The notes beneath the pieces are model-generated. The model had not been told where the DNA came from and made no database searches. It worked only from the letters and a program-made list of their open reading frames with translations. A stretch of 64,000 nt of DNA, from positions 32,358,298 through 32,422,297 of the forward strand of contig NC_041751.1 of the NCBI RefSeq assembly GCF_004115215.2, written 5' to 3'. Position numbers and translations under genes: made by a program. The stretch's first letter is position 1. Every line of letters begins with the position of its first letter. The stretch comes from Ornithorhynchus anatinus (Eukaryota; Chordata; Mammalia; Monotremata; Ornithorhynchidae). Positions 41,517 to 52,209 of the stretch are shown in pieces.

Positions 41517-41872
41517 ACACTCACCCAAGCTGGTCCGTGCCACTGTGGGGCTGCAGAGGGAAATTCTTGGTCTGTATGAACGTGGAGGGGTGGACCGGGC
41601 AGTAATTATAGAGTTGAGGGGGTGTGACCTCATCTCCCCACGGCTGGGATTGTTTTGTCACTGGCGTCGTCGCTTTCTGAAAGGGAGAGTCAGAAGACCG
41701 TCCCCACGGAGAAATGAATTGCTCTCCCGGCTCTGAGTCCTCCTTCTCGTCAGATCCCGGTGACAGGTTAACGAGCCAAGTGAACAATTAGACAACTCTG
41801 GTGCTGCGAAGTCACCTCCGAGGAGTAGCGGCTAAACCTCGACCTCAATTCACTGTCAGAGAATCCTGGCAG
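41517..41872 (-). promoter_or_regulatory. V1R-B promoter and noncoding exon 1 module
   Basis: Gene orientation: TCTAATTGTTCACTTGGC (41792-41774), GAGATGAGGTCA (41636-41625), TATAA (41610-41606), donor GGGTGAGTG with exon end at 41525. The homeodomain-like block is the most diverged of the four, but spacing to TATA (about 164) and from GAGATGAGGTCA to TATA (14) is kept. A further shared block AGGATTCTCTGA lies at the far upstream end. It points away from the V1R-C module 3.8 kb to the right. Confidence 0.7.
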
Positions 41873-41917
41873 TGAGAATGTGAGAATCAGCACGGCCTAG
41901 CGCGGAGGGCCCGGGAT

Positions 41918-42997
41918 AACCTGGATTTTAATCCCCGGCTCCCCCACTTTTCTGCTACGTAACCTCGGGCGAGTCACTTAACTCATCTGTTAAGCGAGAA
42001 GAGAGTGGGGGAGTTGGGATTAGAACCCAGATCCTCCGCCTCCCTGACTCTATCCACTAGGCCACGCTACGCGTGAACTCTCCATCTGGTGGTGATTGGA
42101 AAATGTCGGTTTCTTGTGGACCTCAGAAGAGAGCTAGCACCGGGGTTATGTTGCGTTCGTTTGGCAAGGAACGCGTCCACGCACTCTGTCGCGTTGTGTT
42201 CCGCGCACGGAAAGCGGCTCAGTGACTACCACTGGGGTTTAGAATACGGTTTAGAGATAAGAGTTTAGGGTTAGGGATGAGGTCGGTGATGGGTTTGAGT
42301 TAATTGGTCCGTCAACCAGTGAACGTATACGTAAAGATTTGAAAAAGACGACCACTGATGGTAAAAGTCACCTAGGAATGCGTGTGTGACTGATAAGGCC
42401 AAGCCGTATCAAGTACCCAAAAAGGTTATCCTTTTCTGATCCACGCAAGACTTCCCGTGTCCTCCTGCCTTTTGCGTGTCCCATCCCAGCTGATCGGCGT
42501 CACTGACTCCAGACTGCACTTTCCTCGAAGGGAGGGAACGCCTTCCAACTCCGTCGCGTTGTAGTCCACCAGGAGTTCAGTTCCGTGCTCTGCACGCAGC
42601 GTGCGCTCAGTCGATACCGTTGATTGATTCGGGTTCTGCTGAAGCCCGTAGCCCGTGGAGCGGAAAGAGATTCCCAGAGAATCCGAAGCGCCTAGATTCT
42701 CCCTGTTGCGTTCCCCAGCAGGACCACAGAGAGTAAAATCAGTGGGATCGAGCCGTATCAGTCACACGGGCCTTACCCACGCTCTCTTCTGAGGTCCGCG
42801 AGAAGCCAACGTTTTCCAATCACCACCAAACGGAGAGTTGAGGCGTAGCGTGGCCCAGCGGATGGGCTACGGGCCCGGGAGGCGGAGGATCTGAGTTCTA
42901 ATCCCAACTCCCCCACTCTCTTCTTGGTTAACGGAGAAGTTAAGTGACTCGCTCAAGGTCGCGTAGTGGAGCCGGGATTAAAACCCAGGTTATCGCC
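41918..42997. repeat. Inverted repeat, ~215-bp arms
   Basis: Left arm 41918-42133 and right arm 42783-42997 are reverse complements at roughly 85% by eye. They include SINE pieces plus unique DNA (ggtggtgattggaaaa; cctcagaagagag). The ~650-bp centre holds L2 tails (42150-42240 and 42510-42632, plus). Confidence 0.75.
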
Positions 42998-43481
42998 AGC
43001 TGGCCCAAGTAGGCCTGCGTAGGCAATGGATTGGAGTGGCCCCGGTCAGCCAACTGTGTTTACTGAGCACTTACTGAATGCCGAACTCTGTACTAAGCGC
43101 TTGGGAGAATACAATATAAGAGTGTAGCAGACACATTCCCGGCCCACAGTGAGGTCACAGTCCAGAGGACCATCCGCCACGCCGGACAGCCGAACCACGA
43201 CGTCTGTGACCTGCCCATCCTCCCTCCGTGTCTTCCCGGAGCTCCGTTCAAAACCAGCGAATGCGTATGTGAAGTCGCCTTTACACGGGAAGAAATCTCA
43301 ACTGATGGTGAAAGTTCCTTCTTACGATCGGATTTACTGAGCACTTACTATACGTGGACCGCCGCCGTACTATGCACTTGGGAGAGTGCAAATCACAGAC
43401 ACGGTCCCTGCACTCAAGAAACTTACAGTCTAGAAGGGGGAAGGTCACCTACGAGGGCGTGTGTGACTGAAAAGGCCAAGA
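42297..43481. repeat. Direct repeat around an L2 insertion
   Basis: 42297-42405 and 43247-43481 share 'ctgatggt.aaagt', 'tcaccta' and 'gcgtgtgtgactga.aaggcc' in order. In the second copy an L2 tail (43325-43441, minus) is inserted. Another L2 tail lies at 43050-43170. Confidence 0.65.
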
Positions 43482-43531
43482 TGGCAGCCACAGTGGACGC
43501 ACAAGATGGACATCCCTTGTCGTGCCGCCGT

Positions 43532-44064
43532 CAATCAAGCGATCGATGGTATTTATTGGTGCAGAGCACTGTATTAAGTGCTTGGGAGAATACACAGAAT
43601 TAGCGGACAGGTTCCTAGCGCAGAATGAGCTCACAGTCTAGACGATGAGATAGACGTTAATGTGAACAAATTAGTGATTTATAAAGGTATTAACCCAAGT
43701 GCCGATCGACCGCTTTAAAGCCCACGTAAGGAATTTCTGTCCGACATCGAGTTGGATGGGCAGACAGGAGGAGTGGGGAGACACGGACTGAATGCCGTAT
43801 TTAGAGAAGCGGCGTGGCTCAGTGGAAAGAGCCCGGGCTTTGGAGTCAGAGATCGCGGGTTCGAATCCCGGCTCTGCCGCTTGTCAGCTGTGTGACTTTG
43901 GGCCAGTCACTTCCCTTCTCTGTGCCTCAGTTCGCTCATCTGTAAAATGGGGATGAAGACCGTGAGCCCCCCCGTGGGACAACCCGATTCCCCTGTGTCT
44001 ACCCCGGCGCTTAGAACAGTGCTCTGCACGTAGTAAGCGCTTAACAGACACCAACGTTATTATC
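43532..44064. repeat. L2 pieces (minus) and full Mon-1 (plus)
   Basis: L2 at 43532-43705 and 43728-43795; SINE at 43803-44064, close to consensus. Confidence 0.85.
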
Positions 44065-44257
44065 TAACGTTTGTAGCACCTGGCTCTGTTTTGCCTTTTT
44101 CCCAGATTAAGATTGCTCTACAAGAGAGATAACTACAGTTATTATTTAGTGATTTTTGAAGGGTTTGAATTTGGAGAGAGTAGTGGGCTACCGGACTAGA
44201 AGGGATAGGAAGTCCTAGGTAGGAGGAAGGGGGTGAGGAAGGGGGTCTAAAAAATAG

Positions 44258-45346
44258 GAAGTAGTGTGGCCCAGTGGATAGAGCCTGGGAGCCAGAGGAC
44301 TTCAGGTTCTCACTGTAGCTCTGCCACTTGCCTGCTGTGTGACCTTGGGCCAGTCACCTAACTTCTCTGTGCCTGAGTTTCTTCAACTGCAAAATGAGGA
44401 CTTAACTACTCGTTCTCCCTCCTAATTAGGTTTATTAGGTCTGACCTGATAAACTTGGATCTATCTCATGCTTAGAACATCGCCGGACACCCGGTAAGCG
44501 TTTAAGGAATACCGTTAAAAACAAAGAGAAAGATTTGAGCGAGGCACAGGAAATAGGGTGGTTTTGGAAGAATGAAGTGTGGGGGGTGGGTTGTAGAGAA
44601 GCAGCGTGGCTCAGTGGAAAGAGCACGGGCTTTGGAGTCAGGGGTGATGGGTTCGAATCCCCGCTCCGCCACTTGTCAGCTGTGTGACTGTGGGCAAGTC
44701 ACTTCACTTCTCTGGGCCTCAGTTCCCTCATCTGGAAAATGGGGATGAAGACCGCGAGCCCCACGTGGGACACCCTGATTCCCTTGTGTCTACCCCAGCG
44801 CTTAGAACAGCGCTGTGCACATAGTAAGCGCTTAACAGATATCAACATAGGGAAGCAGCTTGGCTCAGCAGAAAGAGCCTGGGCTTCGGAGTCAGAGGTC
44901 ATGAGTTCGACTTGTCAGCTGTGTGACTGTGGGCAAGTCACTTCACTTCTCTGGGCCTCGGTTACCTCATCTGTAAAATGGGGATTAAGACTGTGAGCCC
45001 CACGCGGGACAACCTGATGACCCTGTATCTCCCCCAGCGCTTAGAACAGTGCTCTGCACATAGGAAGCGCTTAACAAATACCAACATTATTAAATTCAGG
45101 AAATGTAGCAGGGCCTGAGAGTCAGAGGACCTGGGTTCTAATTCTGACACCGCTACTGACCCGCTTTGTGACCTCCCTGACCTTAATTCTCGGTGCCTCA
45201 GTTCCCTCATCGGCCAAAAGGGGAATTCAATACCCGTCCTTCCTCCTACTTAGACTGTGAGCCCCACGTGGGACCTGATTATCTTGTATCTACCCCAGTG
45301 CTTGGCACATAGTAAGGGCTTAACAAATACTGCAATCATTATTATT
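44258..45346 (+). repeat. Run of four Mon-1-type SINEs, same strand
   Basis: 44258-44522 (old subtype), 44597-44848, 44850-45091 (head shortened), 45100-45346 (old subtype). The middle two are back to back. Confidence 0.85.
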
Positions 45347-45440
45347 GAAATTTGTCATTCAGGGAGCATTTGGCTTTTGCTTAGTTGAGATCCCACAAGA
45401 CGGGGGTCCAGAGTAAAAAGTAACGTTCTTTTTTTATTTT

Positions 45441-45697
45441 TTAATAATATTTGTTAAACGCTTACTTTGTGTCAGGCACCGAGGGCGGGGCTGGGTACAA
45501 GGGAATCAGGTCGGGCACACTCCACGTCGCACATGGTCCGTCCTGATCCTCATTTTTAAGATGAGGTAACTGAGGCACAGTGAGGTGACTTGCCCAAGGT
45601 CGCCCAGCAGACAAGCGGCGGAGCCGCGACTAGAATCCAGGCGGGTCCTTCTGACTCCCAGGCCCAGGCTCTATCCACTAGGCCACACTGCTTCTCT
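45441..45697 (-). repeat. Mon-1-type SINE, old
   Basis: Complete but diverged; it ends at the upstream edge of the V1R-C module. Confidence 0.85.
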
Positions 45698-45699
45698 TC

Positions 45700-46040
45700 A
45701 TCTTCCTCCCAGCTGGAAGATTCTCCAAGCAGCATTCCCTCCGGTGACAACTTCGCAGCCGAAGAGACCGCTGATTAATTGCTCGCTTAATTCACCAAAC
45801 AACGACCGAGTCCCGATGAGGAGGAGGATTTGCAGAAGGGAGGGAAATCTGTCTCTCCATTGCAGATGTCTCAGATTCCCCTTCCCGTCAGTGTCACACA
45901 GTGAGTGGCACCTCCTTGGGGAGATGAGCTCACCCCGCCTCGACCCTATAACTTCTTCCCCGTCACCCCTCCCGTCTCAGACGGACCAGGCGCGTCACCC
46001 CGCAGCCCAGCAGTGACACAGACCAGCCCGGGTGAGTGTC
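45700..46040 (+). promoter_or_regulatory. V1R-C promoter and noncoding exon 1 module
   Basis: TTAATTGCTCGCTTAATTCA (45775-45794), GAGATGAGCTCA (45921-45932), TATAA (45947-45951), then TCAGACGGACCAGGCGCG (from 45977) and donor GGGTGAGTG with exon end at 46031. TCAGACGGACCA is shared with the V1R-D leader, which supports transcription of this part. A CTCCTTGGGGAG palindrome just before the second block resembles an Olf/EBF site with a mismatch; it is weaker in the other modules. Confidence 0.72.
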
Positions 46041-46107
46041 TCCTGATGTCTTGGGCTCTAAGAATGGGAAGGTGGCCAGTGGATTCTTTCTCTTGGAAAA
46101 GGAAGTG

Positions 46108-46333
46108 GAACAGAGCCAGAGGACCTGGGTTCTGGTCCTGTCTCCGCTGCTTATCTGCTGTGTGACCTTGGGCAAGTCGCTTCACTTCTCTGTGCCTCAC
46201 CTGTAAAATGGGAATTAAGACTGTGAGCCCTACGTGGGACACGGACCGTGCCCACTCCAATTAGCTTGTATTTACTCCAGTGTTTAGCACGGTGCCCGGC
46301 ACGTAGTAAGTGCTCAACAGACGCCATAAAAAA
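46108..46333 (+). repeat. Mon-1-type SINE, head missing
   Basis: In the V1R-C intron; body and tail, ending 'gccataaaaaac'. Confidence 0.8.
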
Positions 46334-46734
46334 CTCCAAAAAAGAACAGAGACCCAAGTTTTGAGACTCCGGGCCCTGGGGATGAGGGATTGGCAAGGGA
46401 AAGATTTCTAAATGAGGTTTATTGTCAGCGTTTGTTCTTTTACTTCACTGGGGCTACTAGTTGGCATAAAGCGGAAAGGGAAAGGGAGTTAGAGGGAGAG
46501 AAGAATCTGGCTGAGGGAGAACTCTGGAGTAAAAGTATCATTTTTTCCATGGCTTAGGTGTGATCCATTGAATGCAAATGAGCCGTTCACCAATTTTAAT
46601 GGCCTTTCCCCTTCTTCTGAGGTGGTGGTTCTCTCTTCCCCAATCCGCTGTATAATGGCATCTCTTAAATCTGAACTGTTCAAGGAGTACTCTACCAACT
46701 AGTTGGAATAGTACGGTAGAATTCGAATCTCTCC
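46334..46734. other. Unassigned V1R-C intron DNA
   Basis: No repeat or gene recognised. An octamer ATGCAAAT occurs at 46572-46579, which may be chance. Confidence 0.4.
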
Positions 46735-47867
46735 CTAGATGTCCTGCCAAAGCCTCAGACTAAATATGTCCAAAACGGGACTCCTCATCTTCCCTCCCAA
46801 ACCCTATCCTCCTCTTCTTTCCCGTCACTGTAGAAAACAGCACTTTTCTTCTTATCTTAGAATTCTGTAACTTTGGCATCATCCTCAACTCACCTCTCTC
46901 ATTCAACCTGTCAGTTTTACCTCCGTAACGTCGCTAAAATCCATTCCCTTGCTCCTCCATCCCAACTGCTGCTGTGCTGATCAAAGCACTTCTACCCGGC
47001 CTTGACGACTGCATCAGCCTCCCTGTTGACTTCCCTGCCTCCTTTTTTTTTTAATGGTGTTTGCCGAGCACTTACTTTGTGGCAGGCACTGAACACTGGG
47101 GTAAATTCAAGCTCATCAGGTTGGACATAGTCCATGTCCCATTTGTGGCTCACAGTCTTAATCCCCATTGGACAGATGAGGTAACTGAGGCCCAGAGAAG
47201 TGAAGTGATTTGCCCAAGGTCACACAGCAGACAATGGCGGAGGTGGGATTAGAATCCAGGTCCTTCTGCCTCCCACGTCTGTGCACTATCCGCTAGGCGA
47301 CGCGGCTTCAGAAGCCTCAAAAGCCTCCTTTCTCTCCCCACTCCAGTCCGTATTTCCCTCCGCTGGCTGGATCATTTTCTCCAAGAAACTTCAGTGATTG
47401 CCCATAATAATAATGTTGGTATGTGGTATTTGTTAAGCGCTTACTATGTGCCGAGCACTGTTCTAAGTGCTGGGGTAGACACAGGGGGAATCAGGTTGTC
47501 CCACGTGGGGCTCACAGTCTTAATCCCCATTTTACAGATGAGGTAACTGAGGCCCCGAGAAGTTAAGTGACTTGCCCAAAGTCACACAGCTGACAAGTGG
47601 CTGGGTGGGGATTCGAACCCATGACCTCTGACTCCAAAGCCCATGCTCTTTCCACTGAGCCATGCTGCTTCTCATGCTGCCATGCTGCCCATCCATCTCC
47701 ACGTAAAACAGACAACTTACTATCAACTTTAAAGCATTCAATCAGCCTTCCCCTTCCTAGCTGATTTCCTTGTGGGCCGGGAACGTATTTATCGACTCCG
47801 TTCTATAGTACTTTCCCAGGTGCTCAGTACAGAGTAGGCGCTCACTAAATACCGCTGATTGAATAGA
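46735..47867 (+). repeat. L2, long copy with two SINE insertions
   Basis: L2 blocks at 46735-47040, 47310-47404 and 47690-47867 follow one another as in the uninterrupted copy at 53.05 kb. Inserts are a minus SINE at 47041-47309 (old) and a minus Mon-1 at 47405-47673. Confidence 0.8.
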
Positions 47868-47869
47868 AT

Positions 47870-48380
47870 TAGAAGGCAGCATTCCTCACCGAGCTTACAG
47901 TCTTGCAGGGGAAGCAGATGTTCAAATAAATTGATGTGGGAAGAAGAAATTCAATTAATGCGTTAGAAGGGAGAGGGAGTTGGGAAAAAGATGGCTTAAT
48001 CAGGGAAGGCCCCTTGGAGGAGATGTGAGTTGTGGGCGGGGAACATGTCTATTTTAGATTGTCCTCTCCCAAGTGCTTAGTACAGTGCTCTGCACACAGT
48101 AAGGGCTCAGTAAATATGTTTGAATGAATTGAATTGAATAAGGCTTTGAAAGTGGGGATGGGGGTGGTGTTAAGTATATGAAGTGGGAGGGAAGAGAGAG
48201 ACAAAGGGTCAGGGGTGAGATGGATGACATCAGGGTACGGGGTTGGTATTGGAGGAATGAAGTGTGTGGTTTGGATTTTAATGCAAAAGGAACAAGGTAG
48301 GAAGGAAGCACAGACCTGACTGACAGCCCGAAAGCCAAATGTGAGGAGTTTCTCCTTCTCGTGAAGACAGGTGATTATTG
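47870..48380 (-). repeat. L2 internal region split by an L2 tail
   Basis: The antisense L2 is broken at 'ttggaggagatgtg' and resumes at 'aaggctttgaaagtgggg'; the insert is a plus L2 tail (48029-48140). Confidence 0.75.
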
Positions 48381-48501
48381 AAGTGGTTTTACTATTATTA
48401 TTTTAGGAAGTGGGGATCTATGTCGGACAGGCATCAGTCCTGAGAGAGAGAACAGAGCACAGCGGGGAGGTTGGCTTGAGAGGAATAAAGACTGTAATCC
48501 T

Positions 48502-49007
48502 CATTCAGTCAGTCTCATTTGTTGAGCGTTTACTGTTTTAAGCACTTGAGAGAGTGCAATATAACAATAAACAGACCGACTCCCCGCCCACAGTGAGCTC
48601 ACAGTCCAGATGGAGAGACAGACGTTAATGGAAATAAATAAATTATAGATATGTATCTAAGTGCCCTGGGGCTGGGAGGAGAGCGGTGAATGAAGGGAGC
48701 AAGTCGGGTCGACCCAGAAGGGAGTCGGAGGAGTAGTCAAAGAGGAGTGAATAAGGACATGGGACTGGAAGTCAGAGGACCTGGGTTCTAATCCCGGGAC
48801 TCACACTTGCTGCCGTGTGACTTTTAAGGTCACTAAACTTCTCTGTGCCTCGGTTTCATCATCTGTAAAAGATGGGGATTAAATAACTGTTCCTCCCCTC
48901 TTAAATGTGAGTCCAGGGAAAAACACGGTTTTGTCCTACCTAAATACCTTGTATCTACGCCAGGGCTTAGCACCTACTAAGCTCTTAACAAATATTATCA
49001 TTATTAA
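48502..49007. repeat. L2 3' end (minus) and MIR-type SINE (plus)
   Basis: L2 48502-48720 with 'agatggagagacagacgtta'; SINE 48752-49007. Confidence 0.8.
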
Positions 49008-49544
49008 AAACTGATTTAACACAGTGAACTCCGGGAGGAAAAAAAACACAATTTCTAGTTGTATAGCTGTCAGATTTATCGATTAACAATCAGCATCACT
49101 ATGGCAACCAAGCCACAGACCCGGGGTAGATAATGGACGGCTGCTGACAATATGTTGACCAACGGGGCCCCAGCTGATAATCATCATCATTATCAATGGT
49201 ATTTATTGAGCGCTTATGGGCGCCTCCCTCGTGTACTGCGTGCTTGAGAGAGTGCAGTCTGACGGGTAGACAAGGTTTCTGCCCACAAGGAGTTTATAGT
49301 CCCATCATGGGGCTGTTTCTTTGTGTCATTTGCCCACAGAGCACAACTCCAAAGCTGCTCGCTGGTAAATACGGTAAGAATGTTTATATGGATTTAAAGG
49401 ACTCCCAACTGCAGGGGTTTGGGAACTCACCAAGTCTCCATATTTTACCCCTCTGCTTTCTTCTCTGCTACTTCCCCTCCTCACACTCCTCGTTCCTTCC
49501 ACACCAACTTCCCCACCGCAATTTTCCCTTGACTCGAAAAATAA
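49008..49544. other. V1R-C intron with one L2 tail
   Basis: L2 tail (minus) at 49182-49303. The remainder shows nothing recognisable. Confidence 0.5.
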
Positions 49545-49915
49545 GGATGGTATTTGTCGAGCACTGTCCTAAATGCTGGGATAGATCTAAGTTGATCGAG
49601 TTGGACTGTCCCTTCCCCGACATTCATTCAATAGTATCTATTGAGCGCTTACTATGTGCAGAGCACTGTACTGAGCGCTTGGAATGTACAATTTGGCAAC
49701 AGATAGAGACAATCCCCGCCCACTGATGATGGGCTCACAGTCACATGGGGCTCACAGACTTAATCCCCATTTTACAGTTGAGATAACTGAGACACAGTGA
49801 AGTGACTTGCCCGAGGTCACACAGCAGACAAATGGTGGAGCTGGAATTAGAACCCAGCTCCTTCTGACTCCCAGGCCGGTAATTTAGCTGCCGGACCATC
49901 CCGCTTCCTTAACAC
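49545..49915 (-). repeat. SINE split by an L2 tail
   Basis: SINE parts 49545-49619 and 49744-49915 around an L2 tail (49620-49743, minus). Confidence 0.8.
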
Positions 49916-49974
49916 CTCGGTCTCCTCACTCGTGCTGTTCCCCTGTCCCGGAACTCCTTTTTAAAAAAAAAAAA

Positions 49975-50218
49975 ATTATATTGATATAATGAACTAAGTC
50001 CTGGGGTAGTTTCAAGCTAATCGGGTTGGCCACGGTCCCTGACCCACGTGGGGCTCGCAGTCTTAATCTCCATTTTACAAATGAGGTAACTGAGGTACAG
50101 AGAAGTTAAGTAACTTGCCCAGCGTCATAGAGCGGGCAAGCAGTGGAGCTGGGATTAGAACCCAGGACCTCTGGCTTCCAGGATAGTGCCATTTTCAATG
50201 GGCTACGCTGCTTCTCCG
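49975..50218 (-). repeat. MIR-type SINE
   Basis: Begins with an A-run on plus (49965-49977), complete to 'gggctacgctgcttctcc'. Confidence 0.8.
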
Positions 50219-50484
50219 CCATATGATGTCATCATCGATCATCATATGAAGACCTGTGATGTCAAGTGTCCCAAATCCTACACTCGGAGTACGGTCCTGT
50301 TGTCTTCTATCAGGGAAATTTTTGCTCAGTCTGTTGACAAAGGGCAATCTCATCCTGGGGATATTGAAGGAATCAATACGAGTTGGCCACTGGGTTCTTC
50401 CTCTCTTCCAGCGATATCCACCCCACAAGGCTTGGACACTGTTGGAACACCAGTATCACTGAACCGCTCTGACCAAAGAGATTC
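50219..50484. other. Unassigned V1R-C intron DNA
   Basis: Nothing recognisable; AT content near average for this half of the window. Confidence 0.4.
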
Positions 50485-50697
50485 GCTCATTCAATTGTAT
50501 TTATTGAGCCTTTACTATGTGCAAAGCACTGTACTGAGCTCTTGGGAGAGTCCAAAAAATAATAAAACCGACACATTCCCTGGCTGCAGCAAGCTTACAG
50601 TCTAGAGAGGGCGATAGATATTAATATAAATAAATGACAAATATGGACATGAGTGCCGTGGGTCCTGGGAGGGGAGATGAATAAAGGGAGCAAGACC
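50485..50697 (-). repeat. L2 3' end
   Basis: Tail and upstream part 'tctagagagggcgatagata'; last repeat before the V1R-C coding exon. Confidence 0.85.
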
Positions 50698-50859
50698 TGA
50701 GTTGACACCACGGGAATTTTCCCATACTCTGAGGCAGAGAAAGGCCGACATTTGTCTTACGGGTCTTCGTTTCCATTCTGTCATGATTTATCACTGGTGC
50801 TCCCTTCTGGCCTTTATGTAGGAAGCTCGGGATTGTGCAGTTTTGAAGATACCAAGACA

Positions 50860-51876
50860 ATGCTTTCGAATGACCAGGTTCTAGGAATCTCCTTCCTCTT
50901 TCAGACCGTGGTCGGCGTGCTGGGCAACACGGCGATGTTCTTGGTGTACGTCCACATCTTCGTGGCTCGGCCCCAGCGGAAGAAGCCCACGGACCTGATC
51001 CTCACCCACCTGACCGTGACCAACACGGTGACCCTCCTCACGCGGGGCGTCCCGGAGACGATGGCGGCCTTCGGGATGAAGAATATTCTGGATGATGTCG
51101 GCTGCAAGATGGTCGTGTACTTGAGGAGAGTGGCCCGGGGCCTGTCCATCTGCACCACCTGCCTCCTGAGCGTGTTCCAGGCCGTCACCGTCAGCCCCGG
51201 CACCTCCCGGTGGTCCCGGTTCAAACCCAGAGCCCCCCATTACATCCTCCCCTCCTTCCTCTTCTTCTGGAACATTAACTTGTTGATCTCTGTCAATTTA
51301 ATCGTATCAGCCAAAGCTACCACTAATAGCTCCTCCGCAGGACATACCTATATTACAAAATACTGCTCCACGATTCCCAGGAGTAACGACGCTAACGTTA
51401 TCGCAACCTTAGCTGCCACGACTCTGCGAGATCTCATCTTTGTGTTGCTCATGACCTGGGCCAGCGGCTACATGGTGATCCTTCTACACCGACACCACAG
51501 ACAAGTCCAGCACATCCGCAGCACCGGCCGCTCCCCGAAATCCTCCGCCGAGACCAGAGCCATTCACACCATCCTCCTCCTCGTCAGCTGTTTCGTTTGC
51601 TTCTACTGGATCGACTGCGTCATCACCCTTTATCTGAGTTTCGTGCCGGGTTTCGCTAGCGAGCTGCAGAGCGCCATAGCCTTTCTCTCGACGTGTTTTC
51701 CTTTGGTTTCCCCCTTCGTGCTGATCGGCAGGGATCCCCGGGTACCGAGCCTTCAGCGTGTCCTTGGAAAGACCGTAATCCCCTCGCCTGTCACGGACCC
51801 CAAGGATGAACAAATTACTGGCCAGGTCCCTTCTCTCCCCAATTTTCCACTTGAAGACTGTAGTCAACAGGATTGA
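50860..51876 (+). CDS. V1R vomeronasal receptor (V1R-C), intact
   Basis: 338 residues from ATG (50860-50862; MLSNDQVLGISFLFQTVVG) to the stop at 51874-51876. The frame stays open 36 codons upstream without an ATG, across the likely acceptors (tatgtag at 50821 or gtgcag at 50840), so the inner ATG is chosen. TM1 8-31, TM2 43-63, TM3 83-108 with GLSICTTCLLSVFQAVTVSP, TM4 127-148, TM5 about 185-210, TM6 about 237-260 (TILLLVSCFVCFYW), TM7 about 270-292. C82 and C169 can form the extracellular disulfide; N156 (NSS) is a glycosylation site. Inner loop HHRQVQHIRSTGRSPKSSAE is typical V1R. Expected in vomeronasal neurons, Gi2-coupled. The DNA up to TM4 is nearly identical to V1R-D, the rest is not. 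Exon 1 module at 45700-46040. Confidence 0.95.
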   Translation: MLSNDQVLGISFLFQTVVGVLGNTAMFLVYVHIFVARPQRKKPTDLILTHLTVTNTVTLLTRGVPETMAAFGMKNILDDVGCKMVVYLRRVARGLSICTTCLLSVFQAVTVSPGTSRWSRFKPRAPHYILPSFLFFWNINLLISVNLIVSAKATTNSSSAGHTYITKYCSTIPRSNDANVIATLAATTLRDLIFVLLMTWASGYMVILLHRHHRQVQHIRSTGRSPKSSAETRAIHTILLLVSCFVCFYWIDCVITLYLSFVPGFASELQSAIAFLSTCFPLVSPFVLIGRDPRVPSLQRVLGKTVIPSPVTDPKDEQITGQVPSLPNFPLEDCSQQD

Positions 51877-52209
51877 CTCCAATCCGGGAATAACCCCTTC
51901 CATTGGCATTCCACTCCCGGTCCCGAAGGAGTAGGAATAGCTGGAATTTCTGGTAGCCAGACAAAATCCAATGTCCCAGCCTCTCTCTCCTTCATCCCAT
52001 TCAGCACTTTTACCAAAAAAATGTGGATTTTTCTCTTCCCGACTTTCCGTAAGGAAAGGAGTGTATCATCAGCTGAGTTATTTTTCTTCCAGTGGACAGA
52101 AGTGGCTCCTGGTGAAGGAAGAACTATCTCGGGTTCTGCTGATCCTTCGATGAGGTGGAATTATCTGCTCACGATTATTATGATGATTATATTGATCACA
52201 TAGTGCTAT
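51877..52209. other. V1R-C 3' flank
   Basis: Likely 3' UTR and flank; no repeat recognised. No clear AATAAA before 52209. Confidence 0.4.

Noticed and set aside
46572-46579. Octamer ATGCAAAT in the V1R-C intron
   Set aside because: A single 8-base match in 64 kb is expected by chance, and it has no counterpart in the other V1R introns.
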